From Novosphingobium lentum NBRC 107847 (GTDB lineage: Bacteria > Pseudomonadota > Alphaproteobacteria > Sphingomonadales > Sphingomonadaceae): DNA of 64,000 nt. The notes under the pieces were generated by a model. It searched no databases, was not told the origin of the DNA, and saw only the letters and a list, made by a program, of their open reading frames with translations. Positions 43,396-52,099 of this stretch are shown one piece after another (position 1 is the stretch's first letter; every line of letters starts with the position of its first letter). The stretch lies in NCBI RefSeq assembly GCF_001590965.1, contig NZ_BCTW01000001.1, forward strand, positions 62,001-126,000. The letters are read 5' to 3'. The translations under genes and the position numbers were made by a program.

Positions 43396-44457
43396 TTGCG
43401 TGAACCCATCGAACTGACCGTGGACGTGACCGATGCGGTGGCCATCGGCATGCCGGTGCACACTGCCGTGACCGTGTTCCTGCCCGACGACGGCGCGCTG
43501 GCCGATCCGCCGGTGGTGTGCTTTGCGTTTCCCGGCGGCGGCTACAACCGGCGCTACTACAGCTTCGACATGCCCGACGGGCAGGGTGGGGGCGAAGCCG
43601 GATACCATACCGCACGCGGCTGGATCTTCGTCGCCTGCGATCACATCGGCTTCGGCGCATCCACCATTCCGCCCGACGATCTGGTCGATCTGGATGTGGT
43701 GGCCGCCGGCAACGACGCCACCGTGCGCCGCGTCATGGAGCGGATCGCGGCGGGCACGCTGGCGCCCGGCTTGCCACCGATCGCCAACGCCACGTGCCTC
43801 GGCATCGGCCAGTCGATGGGCGGGTGCTTTGCCATCGTCGCGCAAGGCAACCACGAGACGTTCGATGGCGTGGGCGTGCTCGGCTACAGCGGCATCCACA
43901 CCGTGGTGCCGACCCGGCCCGGCCAGCCCGCAGCCGTATGGCCGTGGGTTTCGCGCCGGAGCAAGCTGGCCGCGCCCAAGATCTTCAACCTTGCGCAACT
44001 GGCCGCATCGCAAGGCCCGCAGCTTGGCGATGCCGCTGCGTTGCAGGCAGCGGCGCGCGCGGGCGAACATCCGTTCCAGTGGTCGTTCCACTATGACGAC
44101 CAGCCGGCCGACATCGTCGCACTGGACATGGAGGCCTCTGCCGGGTTGACCGATCCGCTGCCCGAATGGCGCTCTGCCACCACGCCGGCCTGCGGCCTGT
44201 ACATGGTCGCACCCGGCGCCGTGGCGATCGAGGCCGCGTCGATCCGGGTGCCGGTGTTCATCGGCGTGGGCGAGCGCGACGTGGTGCCCGATCCCTGGGC
44301 AGAACCCAAGGCTTTCAAGAGCGCGACCGACATCCAGCTCTACGTCTGCCCGCGCATGGCCCACATGCACAACTTCGCCCACACGCGGACGCAGTTCTGG
44401 GCGCGCATCCACGACTGGGGCAATGGCGTGGCGGCGCAGCGGGCGCTGGCGGGGTAG
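43396..44457 (+). CDS. Alpha/beta hydrolase
   Basis: A 353-residue alpha/beta-hydrolase-fold protein with the nucleophile elbow GIGQSMGGC (Ser in G-x-S-x-G), an oxyanion region FPGGGYNRRYYS, and a late acid/His pair around VFIGVGERDVVPDP and MAHMHNFAHT. It probably hydrolyses an ester, lactone or C-C bond. The start is TTG 43396 with CGGAGA 6 bases upstream; no in-frame ATG fits. It is the last gene of the accessory region. Confidence 0.82.
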   Translation: MREPIELTVDVTDAVAIGMPVHTAVTVFLPDDGALADPPVVCFAFPGGGYNRRYYSFDMPDGQGGGEAGYHTARGWIFVACDHIGFGASTIPPDDLVDLDVVAAGNDATVRRVMERIAAGTLAPGLPPIANATCLGIGQSMGGCFAIVAQGNHETFDGVGVLGYSGIHTVVPTRPGQPAAVWPWVSRRSKLAAPKIFNLAQLAASQGPQLGDAAALQAAARAGEHPFQWSFHYDDQPADIVALDMEASAGLTDPLPEWRSATTPACGLYMVAPGAVAIEAASIRVPVFIGVGERDVVPDPWAEPKAFKSATDIQLYVCPRMAHMHNFAHTRTQFWARIHDWGNGVAAQRALAG

Positions 44458-44507
44458 GCGACCACTCTAGAGCCTGATGGCGCAAGATTGATTTACGTCA
44501 CCCCGCT

Positions 44508-44531
44508 CGTGTCGAGCGTAGTCGAGACACG
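44508..44531. repeat. REP-like imperfect palindrome
   Basis: Arms CGTGTC and GACACG around a GAGCGTAGTCGA core in the gap between the last catabolic gene and the first core gene. The GTCGAG core resembles short palindromes dispersed in sphingomonad intergenic regions (from general familiarity, not a search). Confidence 0.45.
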
Positions 44532-44560
44532 TTGAGAAACCAGCGTACTTGCTGCGCGCG

Positions 44561-44582
44561 ATCCCTCGACTTCGCTCGGGAT
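44561..44582. repeat. REP-like imperfect palindrome, second copy
   Basis: Arms ATCCC and GGGAT around TCGACTTCGCTC, related to the copy 30 bases upstream through the TCGA-x-TTCG/GAGCG-x-AGTCGA core. The two together fill much of the 181-base convergent gap. Confidence 0.45.
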
Positions 44583-44638
44583 GAGCGGATCAAGAAGATG
44601 ACATCGGACTCCAGCGCGCGAGGTTTGCTGCACGAAGC

Positions 44639-45223
44639 TCAGTACTTGGGCGGCACTGCATCCGCCGCAGGCTCGCCCGCTGCGGCCGCCTTTTCCTTGG
44701 CGACCTTGGCGTCGTAGGCTTTCTCCAGACTTTCCACCCGCGCCTGTTCGGCGGCGGTATCGGCGTCGATCGTCGACAGGCGCTTCTGGCGTTCATCGTC
44801 GATCAGCTTGCCGAAGTGGACGTCGGTGCCGTTGGCCTTTTCGGCGTAAGCATTCTTGATCAGCTTGGCCATGCAGCCGGTCGCGCCGTTGGCTCCGATC
44901 GGCGAGCAGCTGTTGATGCCGAAAGCTCCTGCCGTCTCATACGTCTTGACCCGTTCGGTCCACGCCATGTTGGCGGCCTTGTTGGGATCGTCGCGCAGCG
45001 GCGCCGGGATGCGGAAGCGTTCCGCCTCGGCCTTGCGTGCGCAGACGGTGATCCCGCCGTCGGCAGACGCGGGGCAAGGGTCGTTGCCGTAGATGATCAG
45101 CTGGTTGACCTTCTCCTCGGCCGAGGCGAGTGATTGCGCGTCCTGGGCGCGGGCAGCGCCACCGCCCAGCATGCCACCCGCCAGGATCGCCAGTGCGGTG
45201 GCGCGGTAGAATTTGGGCGTCAT
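44639..45223 (-). CDS. Hypothetical exported protein
   Basis: A 194-residue protein of unknown function. A Sec signal peptide is clear (MTPKFYRATALAILAGGMLGGGAARAQ, cut after ARA). The mature part has four cysteines in the CPASADGGITVC and NSCSPIGANGATGC segments, consistent with two disulfides in the periplasm. The C-terminal third is a charged helix (DDERQKRLSTIDADTAAEQARVESLEKAYDAKVAKEKAAAA), probably a coiled coil. ATG 45223 begins the signal peptide; the frame extends further but is not coding-like. Confidence 0.75.
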   Translation of the reverse strand: MTPKFYRATALAILAGGMLGGGAARAQDAQSLASAEEKVNQLIIYGNDPCPASADGGITVCARKAEAERFRIPAPLRDDPNKAANMAWTERVKTYETAGAFGINSCSPIGANGATGCMAKLIKNAYAEKANGTDVHFGKLIDDERQKRLSTIDADTAAEQARVESLEKAYDAKVAKEKAAAAGEPAADAVPPKY

Positions 45224-45323
45224 GATCGGTCTCCGGCCAATGGGGGCTGCACCCGATATAGGGGCGCATTGCTTGAATGATAGATGAAGCCCGGCGGTTC
45301 CGATGGAGCCCCGTCCCGGCGCG

Positions 45324-45851
45324 TCAGATCCGCTTCGACAGCGCGATCGCCACGCGGCAGCCCAGCCGGATCGCGCCCGACAGCACCGGATAGGCCGGCG
45401 CACGCTCTGCCCCCGCCTTCAGCGCGGTGGCGTGATGCTCGCGCTCATCATCGCGAAATTCGGTGATCATCGCGGCCAGTTCAGGATCGCCGTCGCCCAG
45501 TTCATCAAGCTGCTGGGTATAGTGCCGCTCGATCTCGGTCTCGATCGCGGCGGTACAGGCCATCGCCGCTTCGGGGCCGATCAGTGCGGTCGCCGCGCCC
45601 AGCGCGAAGCCGGCGGCAGACCACACCGGCTGCAGCGCGGTGGGCCGCACCCCGCGTTTTGCCAGCAGTGCGTCGAAGCGCTTGCGGTGGTCTGCTTCCT
45701 GCGCCGCCATGCCCGCGATGTCGGCCGAACCCGGTGCGCGATCGCCCATCACCGCCAGTTGCCCGGCATAGATCCGCGTCGCGCCGTACTCACCCGCCTG
45801 GTCCACCCGCAGCATCTGCTCGGTCCGCGAGTCCGGCCGGGTAGCGCTCAT
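45324..45851 (-). CDS. coq7: Demethoxyubiquinone hydroxylase family (COQ7)
   Basis: A 175-residue di-iron monooxygenase of the last hydroxylation step in ubiquinone synthesis. The ferritin-like carboxylate/histidine pattern is present: EYGATRIY, EADHRKRF, ETEIERHY and DDEREHHATAL, giving the two ExxH units. A hydrophobic helix (AAGFALGAATALIG) may insert in the membrane. Its ATG overlaps the dsbB stop by 4 bases. It is a core gene. Confidence 0.92.
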   Translation of the reverse strand: MSATRPDSRTEQMLRVDQAGEYGATRIYAGQLAVMGDRAPGSADIAGMAAQEADHRKRFDALLAKRGVRPTALQPVWSAAGFALGAATALIGPEAAMACTAAIETEIERHYTQQLDELGDGDPELAAMITEFRDDEREHHATALKAGAERAPAYPVLSGAIRLGCRVAIALSKRI

Positions 45852-46360
45852 GCCAAGTGCCCCTGCGGTGTCGCGCCGCGAGCCCGCCCGAGCAGCGCCA
45901 CGATGAGCGCCGCGCCGGGTAGCGAGACGAGGAAGTTGTAGCCCGCCAGGCTCACCCCGAACAGCGTCCACGCCGCCACGTCGCAGCGGATCAGCGGCGC
46001 GTTCATGATCGCGGCCAGCGGATCGCCGCCGCCCAGCCGGCTGCTCGAACACGTCGTGAAGCCCTGCCACCAGTGGTATTCGACCCCGGCGTGGAACGCG
46101 CCGATCAGCCCGCTCACGGCAATGGCCGACGCGGCGAGGACCACCAGCGGATCGCCCGCCGACCCGTTGCCACGCCCGCGCAATCCCCAAGCGCCGAGCG
46201 CCAGCACGATACCCGCGATGTGGCCGTAACGCTGCCACCAGCACATCTCGCACGGCGGCAGGCCGAAGCCGTATTGCGCGACCAGCACGGCGGCCATCAG
46301 CGCCGCAGGCAGCAGCAGCGCGATCAGGTAGGCGGCGTTGCGCGACGATTGCGGACCCAT
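45848..46360 (-). CDS. dsbB: Disulfide bond formation protein B
   Basis: A 170-residue inner-membrane protein with four predicted membrane helices. The quinone-linked cysteine pair CEMC follows the first helix, and the second periplasmic pair is supplied by FTTCSSSR and LIRCDVA. It would reoxidise a DsbA partner and pass electrons to quinone. ATG 46360 starts the protein seven bases before the upstream ctpA gene ends. Confidence 0.9.
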   Translation of the reverse strand: MGPQSSRNAAYLIALLLPAALMAAVLVAQYGFGLPPCEMCWWQRYGHIAGIVLALGAWGLRGRGNGSAGDPLVVLAASAIAVSGLIGAFHAGVEYHWWQGFTTCSSSRLGGGDPLAAIMNAPLIRCDVAAWTLFGVSLAGYNFLVSLPGAALIVALLGRARGATPQGHLA

Positions 46361-46367
46361 CGCGGCG

Positions 46368-47696
46368 CTACTTGCGGCGCGAGGCAAGCGCGGGCGCTGC
46401 CGTGCGGTTCAGCGTCTGCATTGCGTAATACAGCTGGAAATCGTCGATGCCCTTGGCCTTCAGTTCCTCGGCAGTCATCTTGAAGCGCGGATCTTCGGCC
46501 TTGTCCTTCTCCAGATCCTTGTCGTCGAGCTTGGCTTCGTTGACGAGGTGGCCGCGCAGATCGCTTTCGCGGAACGAGCGCAGCGCGCGCTTGCGCATGT
46601 CGGGATCGGAAATCTGCGGCACCGCGATGTCGGGATTGATCCCGCCTTCCTGCACCGACCGGCCCGATGGCGTGTAGTACCGTGCGGTGGTCAGCTTCAA
46701 CGCGGTGTCGCGGGTCAGCGGAATCAGCGTCTGCACGCTGCCCTTGCCGAAGCTGCGCTCGCCCATGATCAGCGCGCGGTGCTGGTCCTGCAGTGCGCCG
46801 GCGACGATTTCGGAGGCCGAGGCCGATCCTTCATCGACCAGCACGATCATCGGCAGGCCCTTGGCGACGTCGCCGGGTTCGGCGTTATAGGTCTCGTTGT
46901 CACGCGGATAGCGGCCGCGTTGCGACACGATCACGCCCTTTTCAAGAAACAGGTCGGACAGCGACACCGCTTCATCGAGCAGCCCGCCCGGATTCTCGCG
47001 CAAGTCGAGCACGATGCCCGACAGGTGGCCGCCCGCCTTGGCCTTGATCTCGCGCACCGCAGTGGCGACCTGGCTGCCGACGTTGGCGCTGAACGTCGAG
47101 ACCGAGATCACGCCGACGTTGTCCTTGTAGTCCCAGTTGACCGGCTTGAGATCGATGATCTGGCGGGTGATGGTGACATCGAACGGATCGTCGCGGCCCT
47201 GGCGGAAGATCGTCAGGCGGATCTGCGTGCCCGGCGCGCCGCGCATCTGGTCCACCGCATCGTCGAGCGTGCCGCCGAAGATCAGCTTGCCGTCGAGGTG
47301 GGTGATGAAGTCGCCCGACTTGAGGCCGGCCTGGTCGGCCGGGCTGCCCTTGGTCGGCGCGATGACCTTGACCGCGCCGTCGTCCATCGTCACCGACAGG
47401 CCGAGCCCGCCGTAGTTGCCGTCGGTCTGCGTCTTCAGGTTCTCGAAATCGCGCGCATCGAGGTATGACGAATGCGGATCGAGGCTGGCCAGCATCCCGT
47501 CGATCGCGCCCTTGACCAGCTTCTGGTCATCCACCGGCTCGACATAGTTGGCCTTCACCCGTTCATAGACCGCGAGCAGCTTGCTGAACTCGGGGCCCGA
47601 GCGCGCATCGACTGCGGCCAGCCCGGCGGTGGTGGCGGGCAGCAGCGCGACGACGGACACCAGCGCCGTGGCGCGAAGCAGGTTGGCAATTTTCAT
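46368..47696 (-). CDS. ctpA: C-terminal processing peptidase, S41 family
   Basis: A 442-residue periplasmic serine protease. A signal peptide (residues 1 to about 28) precedes a PDZ domain at roughly 95-175. The catalytic dyad is Ser293 in EGSASASEI and Lys318 in FGKGS. It trims C-termini of envelope proteins and often controls peptidoglycan hydrolases; the upstream gene encodes an EnvC-like M23 protein, which makes that link plausible here. ATG 47696 is two codons inside a TTG-started frame. Confidence 0.94.
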   Translation of the reverse strand: MKIANLLRATALVSVVALLPATTAGLAAVDARSGPEFSKLLAVYERVKANYVEPVDDQKLVKGAIDGMLASLDPHSSYLDARDFENLKTQTDGNYGGLGLSVTMDDGAVKVIAPTKGSPADQAGLKSGDFITHLDGKLIFGGTLDDAVDQMRGAPGTQIRLTIFRQGRDDPFDVTITRQIIDLKPVNWDYKDNVGVISVSTFSANVGSQVATAVREIKAKAGGHLSGIVLDLRENPGGLLDEAVSLSDLFLEKGVIVSQRGRYPRDNETYNAEPGDVAKGLPMIVLVDEGSASASEIVAGALQDQHRALIMGERSFGKGSVQTLIPLTRDTALKLTTARYYTPSGRSVQEGGINPDIAVPQISDPDMRKRALRSFRESDLRGHLVNEAKLDDKDLEKDKAEDPRFKMTAEELKAKGIDDFQLYYAMQTLNRTAAPALASRRK

Positions 47697-47864
47697 CGGC
47701 AACGGAAGCCTTTTCAGCAGGAACGCACTTTTCGGCAGGACGCGGGCGCGTTCGACAAGGATGCAATCTATAGGCTCTTGGCGCTGAATGCCAGATGGCC
47801 GCGCGAGGCGTTTTCTACGAACGCCGCGCCGGATCGACCAACGGCATGAGACGGTCCAAGCCCA

Positions 47865-49070
47865 TCAACCGCGCAGCAGTTCCATCGGGTTGACCGGGGT
47901 GCCTTCCTTGCGCAGCTCGACCGTCACCACCGGACGCCCCGGCCCGGCAGTGCCCAGCGGCGCGCCCTGCACCACTTCATCGCCGACATGCGCGGTCACC
48001 AGCGCCAGATTGGTGACCAGGCTGGTCCAGCCGCCCGGGTGTTCGACGATCACGATCCGGCCATATCCGCGATAGGGGCCGGCAAACACCACGCGCCCCG
48101 CCGCCGGCACCACCACTTGCGCGCCGCTGGCGGGCGCGAGGCTGATCCCGGTCGAAGGGCCGGCCGATCCGCCCTCGCCGAAGCCTGCCACCAGCCGCCC
48201 CGCAACGGGCAGGATATAGTCGAGCGAAGCGGCGGGCGTGGCAGACGCCGAATCATCGACCACGGCGGCCTGTTCGGGTCGTGCGGGGCGCAGCACCGGG
48301 CCGGGCAGCGTGGCCAGCTGCTGGCGCAGCGCGCCGTCATCCTCCAACTGCCCCATCAGCTGCCGCAGGTCGCGCGCCTGTTCGGCCAGCGCCAGCGCGC
48401 GATCGCCCTCGCGGTTGGCCGATCCTTGCGCCGCGAGCGAGGCCTGCCGCTGGCGGCTTTCGACGCGCGCGAGTTCGGTGCGGCGTTCGCCCAGCTGCGC
48501 CTCGCTGGCGCGCAAGTCCGCCGCCCCGGCAGCGGCACGCTGCTGCAGCTGGCGTCCACGCGCGATCTCGTCGCGCAATCCGGCGGTGCGGCGGCGCACT
48601 TCGGGCAGCATCGTTTCAAGCACCGCGCGCAAGTACACCGTGTCGCGCAGCGATCCCGGGCGCAACAGGCTGAGCGCGAGCGGCCGCCGCGACATCAGCT
48701 GCAGCGCGCCGGTCAGCTGCACCAGCGGTTCCTGGCGCTGGGCGATGCGCAGCCGCAGCGAATCGCGCTGGCGATCGACCAGCGCGATCTGCGCCTGATT
48801 CACCGCGATCTGCGCTTCGGCCTGCTGGATGCGCGCGGCGACGGCGGCGGCCTGCCGCGCGGTGCGATCGGCGGCGGCGGTGGCCCCTTGCGCTTCGGCC
48901 TCGAGCCGCTCGCCGCGCGTCCTGGCTGCCGTGAGTTCGACTTGCGCCTGGTGCAGCGCATCGTTGGCCTCACCGGCCGACTGGAACGGCGCGTCCTGCG
49001 CGGCAAGGCTCCACCCGGCCAGCGCGGGCACGGCAACCAGCAGGGCTAGGAACAGATGGCGCGACGTCAT
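47865..49070 (-). CDS. envC: Murein hydrolase activator EnvC-like, M23 domain
   Basis: A 401-residue protein: N-terminal signal peptide, long coiled coil (about residues 40-245, rich in Gln, Ala, Arg and Glu), then a LytM/M23 domain (LPVAGRLVAGFGEGG to the end). The zinc-site residues are lost: GGSAGPSTGISLAP replaces HxxxD and TVELRKEG replaces HxHFE. It is therefore an activator of amidases in cell separation rather than a peptidase. RlmH is encoded 10 bases upstream. Confidence 0.88.
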   Translation of the reverse strand: MTSRHLFLALLVAVPALAGWSLAAQDAPFQSAGEANDALHQAQVELTAARTRGERLEAEAQGATAAADRTARQAAAVAARIQQAEAQIAVNQAQIALVDRQRDSLRLRIAQRQEPLVQLTGALQLMSRRPLALSLLRPGSLRDTVYLRAVLETMLPEVRRRTAGLRDEIARGRQLQQRAAAGAADLRASEAQLGERRTELARVESRQRQASLAAQGSANREGDRALALAEQARDLRQLMGQLEDDGALRQQLATLPGPVLRPARPEQAAVVDDSASATPAASLDYILPVAGRLVAGFGEGGSAGPSTGISLAPASGAQVVVPAAGRVVFAGPYRGYGRIVIVEHPGGWTSLVTNLALVTAHVGDEVVQGAPLGTAGPGRPVVTVELRKEGTPVNPMELLRG

Positions 49071-49080
49071 GACGGCGCGC

Positions 49081-49506
49081 TTATCCTTCGCGATGATACG
49101 GATGGCCAGCGATAATGCTGGTGGCGCGCCACAGCTGTTCAGCCAGCATCGCGCGCGCCAGCATGTGCGGCCAGGTCGCCGCGCCGAACGCGAGCAACAG
49201 GTCGGCACTATCGCGCTGCGCCGCTTCGTGTCCATCCGCCGCGCCGATCAGGAACCGCGCCTCGCGCACACCATCGTCGCGCCAGCGCGACAGGATCGCG
49301 GCGAATTCACTGGAGGTCAGCTGGCGCCCCCGCTCGTCGAGCGCGACGGTGCGGAAGGGTGTGGCCGAAGGCACCGGAACCGCGCCGCCGCGATCGGGCA
49401 GTTCAGTCAGCTTCCACGGCCACGCGATGCGCTTTGCATAGCGATCAACCAGCTCGGCTTCCGGCGAGCGACCGATCTTGCCGCGGGCGATCACGTGGAG
49501 AAGCAT
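49081..49506 (-). CDS. rlmH: 23S rRNA (pseudouridine1915-N3) methyltransferase
   Basis: A 141-residue SPOUT methyltransferase that modifies helix 69 of 23S rRNA. The start [12 protein letters not shown] and the C-terminal knot signature [44 protein letters not shown] are typical, although the SAM-binding GG is AA. ATG 49506 lies after a 254-base gap that holds a large hairpin cluster. Confidence 0.93.
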   Translation of the reverse strand: MLLHVIARGKIGRSPEAELVDRYAKRIAWPWKLTELPDRGGAVPVPSATPFRTVALDERGRQLTSSEFAAILSRWRDDGVREARFLIGAADGHEAAQRDSADLLLAFGAATWPHMLARAMLAEQLWRATSIIAGHPYHREG

Positions 49507-49569
49507 GGGTTGAGGAGTCCGAGTGAAGAAATGGATTTTTGCCAAACTGGTGCAGTGCGACGGGTCTTT

Positions 49570-49589
49570 TTCCAGCCTCACGGCTGGAA
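49570..49589. repeat. Flanking hairpin 1 of the rsfS-rlmH gap
   Basis: TTCCAGCC (49570-49577) pairs exactly with GGCTGGAA (49582-49589) around TCAC. It stands one base outside the large hairpin. Confidence 0.55.
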
Positions 49590-49590
49590 G

Positions 49591-49671
49591 CGGCACCGGC
49601 CCACTCCCCCTGCCCGACCACCCGGCAGTATACCTTGGGGGTGGTCGGGCAGGGGGAGTGGGCCGGTGCCG
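49591..49671. repeat. Large perfect inverted repeat, 33-base arms
   Basis: The arms at 49591-49623 and 49639-49671 are exact reverse complements (outer end CGGCACCGGCCC, inner end GACCACCC) around a 15-base loop. Such a stem is far longer than an intrinsic terminator, lacks a T-run and resembles a MITE- or REP-type palindrome. It lies between rsfS and rlmH, both minus strand. Confidence 0.75.
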
Positions 49672-49676
49672 TGCGA

Positions 49677-49696
49677 GGTCGAACGTTAGTTCGACC
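49677..49696. repeat. Flanking hairpin 2 of the rsfS-rlmH gap
   Basis: GGTCGAAC (49677-49684) pairs exactly with GTTCGACC (49689-49696) around GTTA, five bases beyond the large hairpin and at its other side from hairpin 1. Confidence 0.55.
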
Positions 49697-49760
49697 GGTC
49701 AACGCATCCTAGACTTTTCCGCGCGGAACTCAGCGCCAGCCAATCCCGATCACCCCATCC

Positions 49761-50153
49761 TTACGCCGAACCGAGCACCGGGGGCGCATCGCCGAACGCC
49801 CACATGCGTTCCAGGTTGTAGAAGCTGCGCACTTCGGGGCGGAACAGGTGGATCACCACGTCGCCGGCATCGACCAGCACCCAGTCGGCGGCGGGCAGGC
49901 CTTCGATCCGTACCGGGCCGTGGCCCGATTTCTTGATCCGTTCGGCCAGCTTTTGCGCCATCGCGGCGACCTGGCGGGTCGAGCGGCCCGACGCGATCAC
50001 CATGTAATCGGCGATCGAGCTTTTCCCCTCGAGCGGGATCGACACCACTTCCATCGCCTGGTCATCGTCGAGCGACGCCAGCACGAGATCGTGGAGCGGG
50101 TCCGGGCTGTGCGGAACGGCGCCGGGCGTGCCCGGCATGGGCGCGGTGTTCAT
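49761..50153 (-). CDS. rsfS: Ribosomal silencing factor RsfS
   Basis: A 130-residue protein that binds ribosomal protein uL14 and blocks subunit joining in starvation. The conserved core starts at DPLHDLVLASLDDDQAMEVV and includes DYMVIASGRSTRQVAAMA and DWVLVDAGDVVIHLF. ATG 50153 has AAGGAG about 14 bases upstream; ATG 50177 and TTG 50198 in the same frame are alternatives. NadD is encoded upstream, the usual neighbour. Confidence 0.9.
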   Translation of the reverse strand: MNTAPMPGTPGAVPHSPDPLHDLVLASLDDDQAMEVVSIPLEGKSSIADYMVIASGRSTRQVAAMAQKLAERIKKSGHGPVRIEGLPAADWVLVDAGDVVIHLFRPEVRSFYNLERMWAFGDAPPVLGSA

Positions 50154-50259
50154 GTGGGGTTGTTGAGCTCCTTGCATGGGGTGTTCTTCGTCTTTCAAAA
50201 CAATGGGTTATCCCGGCCAAAGGGCCGGAAACCGGGGGGCAGCGGGCGTACAGGCCGGG

Positions 50260-50925
50260 TCAGGGCCGTGCATCCGTGGTCAGCGGGTGGAGAAGCGGCC
50301 TGTGGGTCAACGGATCGCGCAGGACCCGGTGCAGATGGCGCGAGGGCCAGTCCGGATCGACGGCGCGCAGCTGGGTGGCCGAACGGGAATCGGGATCGAA
50401 ACGCAGGATCGTCAGCGCCGGAGCGCTCCATGTTGCGCCGTTCACCAGTCTGCCGGGCCGCCGGCGAAAGCGGCGCAGCCAGGCCATGGCGGGGCTCGCC
50501 ACAGCAGCGGCATCATAGCCCGGCCGCGCGATAACCGCAATCGGCAACATGCGGGCAATCCCGCGCCAGTCGCGCCAGCGATGAAACTGCGCCAGATTAT
50601 CGGCCCCCATCAGCCACACGAACCGCCGCTTGGGGTAGCGCCGCAGCAGCGCGCGCAGCGTATCGACGGTGTAGCGCGTGTCCAGTTGCGCCTCGATCGC
50701 GGTCACCCGGATCGGCGCGCGCCGCGCCACGACACGCGCCGCCGATACGCGCGCGGCGAGCGGCGCCATGCCCGCTACCGGCTTCAGCACATTGCCCGGC
50801 GAAACCAGCCACCACACGTCGTCGAGCGCCAGCGCATCCAGCGCGAACAGGCTGATCCGGCGATGCCCGCCGTGCGCGGGGTTGAAACTGCCGCCGAGCA
50901 GGCCGGTGACCGGGCCGTTCCGCAT
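50260..50925 (-). CDS. nadD: Nicotinate-nucleotide adenylyltransferase
   Basis: A 221-residue adenylyltransferase for NAD synthesis. The ATP-binding GGSFNPAHGGH is near the N-terminus and MGADNLAQFHRW is the characteristic substrate motif; the usual C-terminal SxTxIR is degenerate (DSRSATQLRA). The C-terminus after residue 195 is Pro/His-rich. It precedes rsfS by 106 bases on the minus strand. Confidence 0.92.
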   Translation of the reverse strand: MRNGPVTGLLGGSFNPAHGGHRRISLFALDALALDDVWWLVSPGNVLKPVAGMAPLAARVSAARVVARRAPIRVTAIEAQLDTRYTVDTLRALLRRYPKRRFVWLMGADNLAQFHRWRDWRGIARMLPIAVIARPGYDAAAVASPAMAWLRRFRRRPGRLVNGATWSAPALTILRFDPDSRSATQLRAVDPDWPSRHLHRVLRDPLTHRPLLHPLTTDARP

Positions 50926-50952
50926 CAGCGGCGCATCACCGGCATGGGGCGA

Positions 50953-52008
50953 TCATTCGGGCACGCGCCGCGCCGACGCCGCGTTGGCACGGTACGGCCC
51001 CTGCATATCGAACATCCAGCCGGGATATTCCTTGGGCAAGGCGCTCAGCTGGTCGAGCCTGGCCATGTCGTCGGCCGACAGCGTGACGTCGCAGGCGGCG
51101 ATGTTGTCGGCCAGCTGGTCGGCACGCTTGGCCCCGACGATCACGGTCGAGACCACCGGCTGGTACAGCAGCCAGGCCAGCGCCACTTGCGCCACGGTCG
51201 CCCCGCGCGCCTTGCCGATCTCGCCCATCGCATCGATCAGGTCGTACGCGCGGTCCATCGCGACCGGGGGGAAATCGAACGCGGCGCGGCGGCCTTCGCC
51301 CTGCGATTTATCCTCGTTGCCGCGCGTGTATTTGCCCGAGAGCAGCCCGCCTGCCAGCGGGCTCCACACCATCAGGCCCACGCCTTCGCTTTGCAGCAGC
51401 GGCACCAGCTCGCGCTCCAGATCGCGGCCGGCGACGGTGTAGTAGGCCTGCAGCGACGCGAACTTTTCCAGCCCCAGCCGTTCCGAAATGCCCAGCGCCT
51501 TCATGATCTGCCACGCCGCCCAGTTCGACACGCCGATGTAGCGCGCGCGACCGGTGCGAACGATATCGTCGAGCGCCCGCAACGCTTCCTCGATCGGGGT
51601 GACCGAGTCCCAGCCGTGGATCTGGTAAAGGTCGACATGGTCCATCCCGAGGCGCCCCAAGCTGGCGTCAATCTGGTCCATCAGGTGGTGACGCGAGACG
51701 CCCGCATCGTTCGGCCCCTGCCCCATCGATCCCATCGCCTTGGTCGCCACGATCACGTCCGACCGCTTGATCCCCAGATCGCGGATCGCCTGCCCGACCA
51801 TTTCTTCGGAATGGCCTTCGGAATAGACGTTGGCGGTGTCGATGAAGTTGATCCCGGCATCGACCGCCTGCTTGACCAGCGCGGTCGAGCCGGCCTGGTC
51901 GAGCCCGGCGATCGCGCCGAACACCCCTCCCGAGGTGCCGAAGGTCATCGCGCCAAGGCACAGTTCGGAAACGATCAGCCCGGTCGAGCCAAAGCGGTTG
52001 TAGCGCAT
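50953..52008 (-). CDS. Aldo/keto reductase
   Basis: A 351-residue NADPH-dependent aldo-keto reductase with the catalytic tetrad segments: FIDTANVYSEG (Asp and Tyr), VIVATKAM (Lys) and YQIHGWD (His). The late LAWLLYQPVVSTVIVGAKRADQL binds NADPH. It resembles the YajO/Gsp69-like group, whose physiological substrates are mostly unclear. It lies between proA and nadD, so the location is core but the function may be general aldehyde removal. Confidence 0.92.
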   Translation of the reverse strand: MRYNRFGSTGLIVSELCLGAMTFGTSGGVFGAIAGLDQAGSTALVKQAVDAGINFIDTANVYSEGHSEEMVGQAIRDLGIKRSDVIVATKAMGSMGQGPNDAGVSRHHLMDQIDASLGRLGMDHVDLYQIHGWDSVTPIEEALRALDDIVRTGRARYIGVSNWAAWQIMKALGISERLGLEKFASLQAYYTVAGRDLERELVPLLQSEGVGLMVWSPLAGGLLSGKYTRGNEDKSQGEGRRAAFDFPPVAMDRAYDLIDAMGEIGKARGATVAQVALAWLLYQPVVSTVIVGAKRADQLADNIAACDVTLSADDMARLDQLSALPKEYPGWMFDMQGPYRANAASARRVPE

Positions 52009-52099
52009 GGGGAGATTCCTTTGTTCGCAGGTGGTGACATTGCGCCGCGCAAGCAGCCATCGTCAATCGCGCCGCTTCGATCAAGCACGCGTCGATCAA

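Noticed and set aside
1-44457. Naming the region a steroid or estrogen degradation cluster
   Set aside because: No extradiol ring-cleavage enzyme, steroid-specific hydrolase or CoA-linked side-chain genes were recognised; the KstD-like and NTF2-fold proteins alone are too broad.
49591-49671. Reading the 33-base hairpin as a plain intrinsic terminator
   Set aside because: The stem is far too long and no T-run follows on either strand.
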